NCBI GenBank assembly: GCA_012729715.1
Contig: JAAYCQ010000220.1
Span: 1-47,538 of the forward strand
Source: Syntrophomonadaceae bacterium
GTDB lineage: Bacteria; Bacillota; Syntrophomonadia; Syntrophomonadales; Syntrophomonadaceae
Direction of reading: 5' to 3'
DNA length: 47,538 nt
Positions within the stretch are counted from its first letter, which is position 1, and every line of letters starts with the position of its first letter. The notes under the pieces were generated by a model. That model saw only the letters and a list, made by a program, of their open reading frames with translations, had not been told where the DNA came from and made no database searches. The position numbers and the translations under genes were made by a program. Positions 40,573-47,538 of this stretch are shown here, piece by piece.

Positions 40573-41172
40573 ATGTCGTCTAACGAGCATAATGGCTGGG
40601 CAAGTCCTGCACCGGCCGGTTTGGTAGCGCTGGCTATAGCATGTTTTTGCTTTTATGCGCTCCTGGCAGGTAAGGTAGACCATTCTTGCATCCCCTTATT
40701 GGGTTTTTGGTTATTGGGAGGTTTCTTTGTACAAATTATCGTTGGAATAGTTGATTTAAAAGGCGGTCATACTACCGGCGGTAATGTTTTTCTCTTCTTC
40801 TCCGCATTCTTTATGCTGGTAGGGGGCCTGGAGTTTATCTTTAAGTATTTCGCTGCTGCCAATGGTTGGGCTATAGATGCGAGGATAGATGGATGGGCTT
40901 GGCTGGTTCTTTGGATAGTCTTAGTTATGTGGACTCCAGCCTACTTAAAACAATCCCCCCTGGTAATGAGCCTGGTTGTTTTGGCCCTGGATGTTGCCGT
41001 ATTTTTTGTAGCTTTTATGGATTTGCAGTTAATTTCCCGCGACTTTGCTCCTATAGCTGGTACTTTCCTGTTAATCGGAGGCATTCTGGGTATATATGTA
41101 GCTTCAGCAATTATTCTTAACACCGCTTTCTCCAAAAACGTGTTGCCCATGCCGGGGCCAATCTTAAAATAG
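40573..41172 (+). CDS. GPR1/FUN34/YaaH-family (acetate/succinate) transporter
   Basis: WASPAPAGLVALAIACFCFYALLAGKV; 6 TM, 199 aa. Confidence 0.87.
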   Translation: MSSNEHNGWASPAPAGLVALAIACFCFYALLAGKVDHSCIPLLGFWLLGGFFVQIIVGIVDLKGGHTTGGNVFLFFSAFFMLVGGLEFIFKYFAAANGWAIDARIDGWAWLVLWIVLVMWTPAYLKQSPLVMSLVVLALDVAVFFVAFMDLQLISRDFAPIAGTFLLIGGILGIYVASAIILNTAFSKNVLPMPGPILK

Positions 41173-41199
41173 ACGGCGTTTAATTTAATATTTCCTCAT

Positions 41200-41233
41200 A
41201 CAGTGGATCCAATAGGTCCACTGTTTTTTATTA
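41200..41233 (+). terminator. Rho-independent terminator
   Basis: acagtggatccaataggtccactgttttttatt. Confidence 0.85.
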
Positions 41234-41712
41234 CCCGGTCCCGGCATCTCCTCGTACCCTGTACCTGATCTAATCATTACAGATGAATAGGGATTTATTA
41301 TTCCTAAACCGAGGTCAACCATCTATCAAATATAACCCGACCTTACTTCTTTCCTTCCTCGCCTCCTCTCCCCTACCCCTTACTCACTTACCCTTTACCC
41401 TTCACTCATAGCCCCTCTACTTAATCGGCAATCCAAAAGATTACGGAATGAAAAAGTTAAACCAGTCATATAAACTAACAATAGAATTCTAGGCCGAAAA
41501 ACATATATGTGGAATCTATTGACAATTTTATTATTTACCAGTTAAATGTAATTAAGCCTTCTGTTATTTACACTCCCGGTATTCCATCCTGGTATCCTTT
41601 CTAAATGTGTTAAACGTTGTATTCTTTGTCGCAACCAAATTTTCCGAATATTTTAATTATTACCGCAACTACCGGGGAGAGGATAGCTGAAGGTTAGAAA
41701 TCAAAGGGGGGT

Positions 41713-42498
41713 ATGGGGATGGATTTTAAAACTATTGTTTACACCAAAGACTCTGGAATTGCCACGGTGCAATTAAACCGACCCGAAGTCTTAAACGCTA
41801 TTAATGAAGATGTCCTGCTCGATTTATCGCATGCCATGGATGATATGGTTAAAGATGATTCTGTTCGGGTGCTGGTAGTTAAGGGTAATAAAGAAGCGTT
41901 TGCCGCCGGTGCAGACATCAAAAGCTTTGTAAATTATTCTCCTCAGGATGCACACCAATATATTACCCAGGTACAAAAGGGAATGAATATGCTGATGGCG
42001 CTGGATAAACCTAGTATTGCTTCTATTTCTGGTTACGCCCTGGGGGGTGGTTGTGAGCTGGCTTTGGCCTGCGATATTCGCATCGCGGCTGACAATGCCG
42101 TTTTTGGCCTGCCGGAGATTAACCTGGGAATTATTCCCGGCGGCAGCGGCACCTTGAGATTGACCCGTCTGGTAGGTGAAGGTAAAGCCAAGGAACTAAT
42201 TTTTCTAGGCGAGATTTTTGATGCCCAGAAGGCTTGGGAATTAGGACTTATAAACCGCCTGGTGTCACTCGAAGATCTGGAAGCAGAAACTCTTAAATTG
42301 GCTCGAAAATTGACCAGGAAACCACCTGTCGCATTGCATTCGGCCAAAGAACTAATTCATTTAAGTTATGATGTGGACATTCATACCGGGCTAATGATGG
42401 AAAAAGAAAAGTTTGCCTATCTCTTTTCCACCGAAGACCAAAGAGAAGGCATGTTAGCTTTCCTGGAAGGTCGCAAAGCATCATTCCAGGGTAAATAG
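41713..42498 (+). CDS. Enoyl-CoA hydratase (crotonase family)
   Basis: LNRPEVLNAINEDVL, AFAAGADIKSF, ISGYALGGGCELALACDIRIAA, NLGIIPGGSGTLRL. Confidence 0.95.
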   Translation: MGMDFKTIVYTKDSGIATVQLNRPEVLNAINEDVLLDLSHAMDDMVKDDSVRVLVVKGNKEAFAAGADIKSFVNYSPQDAHQYITQVQKGMNMLMALDKPSIASISGYALGGGCELALACDIRIAADNAVFGLPEINLGIIPGGSGTLRLTRLVGEGKAKELIFLGEIFDAQKAWELGLINRLVSLEDLEAETLKLARKLTRKPPVALHSAKELIHLSYDVDIHTGLMMEKEKFAYLFSTEDQREGMLAFLEGRKASFQGK

Positions 42499-42555
42499 GA
42501 GGTTCCAATCTATATTTTAGGTTCCTTGGAACATGTGACATTAAAAGGGGGAGTT

Positions 42556-43890
42556 ATGATGAGTAATATGGTGAATAAATGGGAGGAATTATATAAACAA
42601 AAGTTAATGAGCGCCGATGAAGCGGCTAAACTGTTTGAATCCGGCGACGGTATAGTGGCACCTCTTTCCAATGGGCAGCCTTTAGGTCTGGTCAATGCTG
42701 TAGCCAAAAGAATTCGCGAAGGTGGTTTGACTGATATCCTTTACGTGAGCGGTGTTGATGTAAGATGGTTTGACTTATATCACCCGGATCTGGTGGGAAA
42801 AGTAACTATTGATTCAGGTTTCGTGGCACCGGCGACCCGCCATGGCGTAGGTCAGGGTATGTTTACTTATACTCCCTGCCGTCTGGGTGAGACGGTAGAT
42901 ATGATTTCCCGCTGCCGTGAGGTTGATGTTTGCACTATGGTAGTATCACCCATGGATAAACACGGTTTTTTCAGCACCGGTTGTAATGTGGACTGGGGCT
43001 GGGAAGCAGCCAAGGTTAGTAATCCCCGAGTGATTATTGTAGAAGTCAATGAAAACATGCCCCGTACCTACGGAAATAACCAGGTACATATCAGCGAGGT
43101 AACTGCAGTAATTGAAAATCACATTCCCCTGGTTGAACTGCCTCACATACCAATAACTGATAAGGATGAAAAAATTGGTCGTTTTATTGCGGAAATGATT
43201 GAAGATGGCTCCTGTATTCAAATTGGTATCGGCAGTATGCCTAACTCACTGGCCAATTTCCTTATGGATAAAAAAGACCTGGGAATTCATTCGGAGATGC
43301 TAACAGATAGTATGGTAGACCTTTATGATGCCGGTGTAATAAGCTGCAACAAGAAGAATTTTATGCCTTATAAATGGGTAGGTTCGTTCGCCCTGGGTAC
43401 CAGAAAGCTCTATGACTTTATCCACGAAAATCCCATGGTAGAGATGCATTCTACTAAATTTGTTAACGACCCTTACATTATCGGTAAAAATGATAATATG
43501 ATATCGGTAAACGGGACCATGGAAGTTGACCTAAGCGGGCAATGTGCATCTGAGTCGATTGGATTTATGCAGTATACCGGTACGGGTGGACAGCTTGATT
43601 TTGTTCAAGGAACCTGGCGTTCTAAAGGGGGCAAGTCCTTCCTTACCCTTTATTCAACCTATACCGATAAGAATGGAGAAGTGCAATCAAAGATAGTACC
43701 CAGCCTGAGTAATGGTATGTTTACCACGGTTTCCCGCACCGAAGTTCAATATGTAGTAACCGAATATGGGGTGGCTGATTTGAAGGGGCAAAATTTAAGA
43801 ACCAGGGTAAAGGAATTGATGTCTATCGCCCATCCTGATTTCCGCCCCTGGTTAGAATGGCAGGCGCGGAAGATGAATTTTATTCCTTAA
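42556..43890 (+). CDS. Acetyl-CoA hydrolase/transferase family (butyrate/acetate CoA-transferase-like)
   Basis: KLMSADEAAKLFESGDGIVAPLSNGQP, GIGSMPNSLANFLMDKKDLGIHSEMLTDSM, VTEYGVADLKGQ; start after gggggagtt. Confidence 0.92.
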   Translation: MMSNMVNKWEELYKQKLMSADEAAKLFESGDGIVAPLSNGQPLGLVNAVAKRIREGGLTDILYVSGVDVRWFDLYHPDLVGKVTIDSGFVAPATRHGVGQGMFTYTPCRLGETVDMISRCREVDVCTMVVSPMDKHGFFSTGCNVDWGWEAAKVSNPRVIIVEVNENMPRTYGNNQVHISEVTAVIENHIPLVELPHIPITDKDEKIGRFIAEMIEDGSCIQIGIGSMPNSLANFLMDKKDLGIHSEMLTDSMVDLYDAGVISCNKKNFMPYKWVGSFALGTRKLYDFIHENPMVEMHSTKFVNDPYIIGKNDNMISVNGTMEVDLSGQCASESIGFMQYTGTGGQLDFVQGTWRSKGGKSFLTLYSTYTDKNGEVQSKIVPSLSNGMFTTVSRTEVQYVVTEYGVADLKGQNLRTRVKELMSIAHPDFRPWLEWQARKMNFIP

Positions 43891-44002
43891 TAAGAGAATA
43901 GACTATGGATGCGAACTCGCTTCGCTCGCGCGGATTTCATAAGGATTAACACGGTGGATTATTATAAAATAATTGTTACGCGTATTTCCTGATGTATGTT
44001 TA

Positions 44003-44029
44003 AAACCGGGGGTTTTTAGCCCCCGGTTT
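44003..44029. terminator. Bidirectional terminator hairpin
   Basis: aaaccgggggtttttagcccccggttt; overlaps the stop codon of the minus-strand gene. Confidence 0.85.
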
Positions 44030-45167
44030 GTTTGCTTATATCATGTACGGCTTTGATAACCGTCTCTATTTCTTCTTTGGTGGTGAAGTACCCGGGGCTA
44101 AGCCGGCAGGACCCTCTTTCCAGGGTACCGATGGTCTGGTGGGCCAATGGGGTACAGTGCAATCCGGAGCGGGTTACTATACCATACTGGTAATCCAGCT
44201 GCATGCTGAGTTCTCCGCAATCCACATCATCTATATTAAATGCAATTACTGCTGTCTGTTTTTCACTGTCACTCGGGCCATATATCTTTATCCCCTTAAT
44301 TTCTCGAAGGCCATCCAGCAGCATTTCTGTAATCTCTTGTTTCTGACAGCGTATATTCTCTCTCCCTGTTTGCAAGATAAATTCTACCCCGGCAAGGAGA
44401 CCAACTATTCCCGGTGTATTAGGGGTTCCGGCCTCCAACCGATCCGGCATGAATTCCGGATGCTGCAGGTGTTCGGAAAAAGACCCGGTCCCACCTTCTT
44501 TAAGTGGGGTTATTTCAATTCCGGTCGATACATAAAGTCCGCCGGTACCCTGTAAACCAAGTAATCCCTTATGCCCGGTAAAGGCAAGTAAATCAATATA
44601 TTGAGCTTCTATATCCAGCGGCAGCACTCCTGCCGTTTGAGCACTATCAACCAGAAAAACCAGGCCGTTTTCCCGGCAGATTTTACCCACTTCGGCAATC
44701 GGCATAATCGTCCCGGTAAGATTGGAAGCATGTAACATAGCAACCATACGGGTATTGGGCTTAATAGCCTTGCGAATGTTGTCCGGGTCCAAACTGCCGT
44801 CGGCAGCACAGGCTACCGCGGTCCATTCTACCCCCTGTTGGGAAAGAGTATAAAGGGGCCGAGCTACGGCATTATGCTCCATGCTGGTGCTTATTACATG
44901 GTCACCGGGATGCAGGAACCCTTTCAGGGCTATATTTAGTGACTCAGTTACATTGGCGGTAAAAGCAATTTGTTCACAGTCTTTTATATTAAATAAGCGG
45001 GAGAGTGCTTCCCGGGCATCAAGCAAGATTGATCCCGCCTTTAGGGTTGCATGATGGCTTCCCCGCCCCGGGTTCCCCCCCAGGCAGCGATTAAAGTGGT
45101 CAACCGCAGTATATACACTTTCTGGTTTGGGAAATGATGTTGCGGCATTATCCATGTATATCATCAA
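44016..45167 (-). CDS. Aminotransferase class V / cysteine desulfurase family
   Basis: MDNAATSFPKPESVYTAV, STSMEHNAVARPL, DSAQTAGVLPLDI, FTGHKGLLGLQGTGGLYV (PLP Lys). Confidence 0.93.
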   Translation of the reverse strand: MMIYMDNAATSFPKPESVYTAVDHFNRCLGGNPGRGSHHATLKAGSILLDAREALSRLFNIKDCEQIAFTANVTESLNIALKGFLHPGDHVISTSMEHNAVARPLYTLSQQGVEWTAVACAADGSLDPDNIRKAIKPNTRMVAMLHASNLTGTIMPIAEVGKICRENGLVFLVDSAQTAGVLPLDIEAQYIDLLAFTGHKGLLGLQGTGGLYVSTGIEITPLKEGGTGSFSEHLQHPEFMPDRLEAGTPNTPGIVGLLAGVEFILQTGRENIRCQKQEITEMLLDGLREIKGIKIYGPSDSEKQTAVIAFNIDDVDCGELSMQLDYQYGIVTRSGLHCTPLAHQTIGTLERGSCRLSPGYFTTKEEIETVIKAVHDISKQTGG

Positions 45168-45245
45168 TCAATGTTCCTTCCGCACAAAAGTATTGTTTCG
45201 CTATATTTATGCGCTGGCTAAATAAAATAGTAAACTACCTAATAA

Positions 45246-45827
45246 TTAAAGTGTTAGACTGCGGGCGGTAGTAGTCAAAATTTCCAGGGCGGTGTACATA
45301 TTAGTAACACTGCCAACTGCTAATTTGTCCTTGGACTGATAATAATCCAGGCAAGTACCACAGGAAAGAATCTCTACCCCTTTGTTCTCCAGAACCTTCA
45401 GAGTATCAAGAACGGGAGACCCTTCAATAGTTAAGAAGATGCCACTATTCATGAATATGATATGCTTTACCTGGGCATCAAGTTCAGTTAAAGTAAACAG
45501 GAAACTTTTCATCAGCACCTGACCCAGCTCGGCTTCACCCTGACCAAAAAGATTGCTGCGTATCATTATAGCTATATCCTCACCTTTACTGCCGGCATCT
45601 TCATCATTGCCACCTACCCTGGTCATATGGATGTAGTAGTCATCATCCTCCTGCTTTACTTCAAATTCGTATCCCTGGCTTTTTGCTAACTTGCTAACAT
45701 TCTCCAGGGCCACCGTTTGATTAACAATGGTAGTAAGCTCCTCACCCCCGGGTTCTTCCATTGCTTTTTTAGTCATGATAACCGGCTGGGGACAAGTAAG
45801 TCCTCTGGCATCCACTACTTTACCCAT
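45246..45827 (-). CDS. yedF: Sulfurtransferase-like selenium metabolism protein YedF
   Basis: N-terminal TusA-like VVDARGLTCPQPVIMTKKAM; C-terminal DsrE-like domain with SCGTCLDYY. Confidence 0.93.
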   Translation of the reverse strand: MGKVVDARGLTCPQPVIMTKKAMEEPGGEELTTIVNQTVALENVSKLAKSQGYEFEVKQEDDDYYIHMTRVGGNDEDAGSKGEDIAIMIRSNLFGQGEAELGQVLMKSFLFTLTELDAQVKHIIFMNSGIFLTIEGSPVLDTLKVLENKGVEILSCGTCLDYYQSKDKLAVGSVTNMYTALEILTTTARSLTL

Positions 45828-45854
45828 GAATAAACATCCTTTCTATCGACATCA

Positions 45855-46616
45855 TTAACTATTCTGTCCCAGTAATGCCGCACCCAAAGCCCCGGTAAAC
45901 TGGCATCCCTCCGGTATTAACAACTGACACCCCAGTTCCTCCTGCAGAGCCCGGCGTACACCTGGGTTTTTAGCTACTCCCCCAGTAAAGGCGACCTCAC
46001 CGTCTATACCAATTCTTCTAACCATGGCGGCTACCCTTCTGCCTACGGATTGGTGCAGGCCGGCAATTATCCCGGCTTTGGAGGTCCCCCGGGCCAGTAA
46101 GCCAATAATTTCGGATTCAGCAAATACTGTACACATACTATTAATAGCAACCATATGATTGGGGTCTTCATGTTCCCCCAATTCACTTACGTCCAGGCCC
46201 AGGGCATTGGCCATAACCTGTAAAAAACGACCGGTCCCGGCAGCACATTTATCATTCATGGCAAAATCAATTACCCGACCCTGTTCATTAACCCTTATTA
46301 CTTTACTATCCTGCCCGCCTATATCAACTATAGTCCCTACCTGCGGATATAGCTGGGCCACTGCCCGAGCATGGCACTTAATTTCAGTCGCCACCTGACC
46401 GGCATCAGCAACTGCTATACGGCCATAACCGGTTACAATTATGTCGTCCAGTTGTTCTCGTTCGCGTCCGGACATCTGCAGTAATTGACAAATAAGTGCT
46501 TCACTGGCATCGCGCGGACTCCAACCGGTAGGTATCATGGCCCGATGCATCCTGCCCCGATCCAGCATAACCCCTTTAGCTGCCACCGAACCTATATCTA
46601 AACCAACTACCAACAT
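45855..46616 (-). CDS. Acyl-CoA dehydratase activase / ATP-dependent Fe-S activator (HgdC/DCCR-type)
   Basis: VGLDIGSVAAKGVMLD, VDIGGQDSKVI, NDKCAAGTGRFL, VAFTGGVAKNPGVR. Confidence 0.95.
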   Translation of the reverse strand: MLVVGLDIGSVAAKGVMLDRGRMHRAMIPTGWSPRDASEALICQLLQMSGREREQLDDIIVTGYGRIAVADAGQVATEIKCHARAVAQLYPQVGTIVDIGGQDSKVIRVNEQGRVIDFAMNDKCAAGTGRFLQVMANALGLDVSELGEHEDPNHMVAINSMCTVFAESEIIGLLARGTSKAGIIAGLHQSVGRRVAAMVRRIGIDGEVAFTGGVAKNPGVRRALQEELGCQLLIPEGCQFTGALGAALLGQNS

Positions 46617-47538
46617 TAGCCCACCATCTCCAATAACGCTTCAATACGTATTTTCAGTGTTTCCAGGTCGGAAGAGGAATAATCGCTTTCCAGGTGCAGG
46701 TAGGGAAGCCCTTTATCTCGAACCATGTTGCCCACCGCAAAGGCTTCAACATTGTAAGTATGACAGGCCTGCCAGGTAAGGTCAATAACTGCATCTACCC
46801 GGAACTCTTCCAACATGCGCTCCAATAATTCAAACCGGTAAGGGTTGGGACTCATACAGGAACAAGGTATCTCCATATATTTTTGCGCTAATGCAACTAT
46901 CGGATCATTTAACTCAGTATCACTCTGTAATTCCAGAGTCTTGTAACCGGAGCAATTCTCCATTGCTACAATTAAGCCACCGGCTTCTTCCACCAGGCGA
47001 ATAACCTTCTCGGAACCCAGGCCGACCGGGCAACCGGTGAGCAGTACCCGGGGCTTTTTGGTACCACCCTGCGCCGCCCGGCTGGCAACCAGTTCTTGCT
47101 GTAGTTCCTCAAGCATTGTAACAAGACTTCCCTTATCGCTGCTAAAATTGCGCGACCAGGTAACCGTAAGTAAATCCAGTCCACTTAGTACCGGTGGATC
47201 AATTTTATTTAAATCACAAATAGTTTTAACTGCTATAGTCTCTTGGTTTACCTTCCTAATAGCATCCCACAACTTTTCATCAGTAATTTCTACATCCAGT
47301 TCTTCCTCCAGGGTAGAACGCAAACGCCTCAGTTCCTTTGCCCATAGTTCTAGAGCAGCATCCAACTGATGCAAATGAGGCAACTGCATTACATATACCG
47401 GCTTGATGTCCTGCATAATCTCAAACATCTTTTTCTTGCCATCACAGGTAGTTTCACCAATAACCAAATCAGAAAAATGAAAAAATGGGCAGGTATCGGT
47501 AGCGGCAAAACCGTAAGATGATTTTATTAATGGGCAAA
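46616..47538 (-). CDS. 2-hydroxyacyl-CoA dehydratase subunit D/HgdB family protein (partial; 5' end beyond window)
   Basis: The frame stays open through 47538: CPLIKSSYGFAATDTCPFFHFSDLVIGETTCDGKKKMFE. The listed start at 47467 is an internal TTG. Confidence 0.9.
   Translation of the reverse strand, partial: CPLIKSSYGFAATDTCPFFHFSDLVIGETTCDGKKKMFEIMQDIKPVYVMQLPHLHQLDAALELWAKELRRLRSTLEEELDVEITDEKLWDAIRKVNQETIAVKTICDLNKIDPPVLSGLDLLTVTWSRNFSSDKGSLVTMLEELQQELVASRAAQGGTKKPRVLLTGCPVGLGSEKVIRLVEEAGGLIVAMENCSGYKTLELQSDTELNDPIVALAQKYMEIPCSCMSPNPYRFELLERMLEEFRVDAVIDLTWQACHTYNVEAFAVGNMVRDKGLPYLHLESDYSSSDLETLKIRIEALLEMVG

Noticed and set aside
47037-47369. 110-aa plus-strand ORF opposite the HgdB-like gene.
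   Set aside because: Ser-rich shadow ORF antisense to a clear CDS.

Overview
This is a 47.5 kb chromosomal window from a low-GC, spore-former-like anaerobe. The gene content (paired crotonase and CoA-transferase genes, HgdC/HgdB-type proteins, YedF, corrinoid methyltransferase) resembles syntrophic Clostridia such as Syntrophomonadaceae, but that taxonomy is inference. Left to right: (i) what looks like a TnsB/TniA-type transposon terminus abutting a 5'-truncated SF1 helicase-PLD-Zn-ribbon gene (Mokosh type II-like); (ii) a dnaK-dnaJ-like-cbpM-like-clpB operon behind a CtsR-like operator; (iii) ferritin-like, MFS, NlpC/P60, coat-like, VanW, GT4 and DegV genes; (iv) crotonase, CoA-transferase and CaiB genes; (v) a GtrA-GT2-PMT fusion; (vi) a probable 6S-like RNA; (vii) PCP_red-CGGC, cupin and Rrf2 genes; (viii) an operon joining a corrinoid protein and a MtaA/UroD-family methyltransferase to a complete carbohydrate-type ABC importer; (ix) a NifH/NifD/NifK-like operon with a siderophore/cobalamin-type ABC importer, lacking residues for FeMo-co ligation; (x) a YaaH transporter and a second crotonase/CoA-transferase pair; (xi) a class V aminotransferase, YedF and an HgdC/HgdB pair that could be a double-cubane reductase. 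A family of GGGCAGAC/GGGCGAAC palindromes is scattered between genes. The nitrogenase-like/ABC operon is the best candidate for a poorly described system. No CRISPR array, rRNA or tRNA was recognised. All assignments come from reading the sequence; no database search was run.
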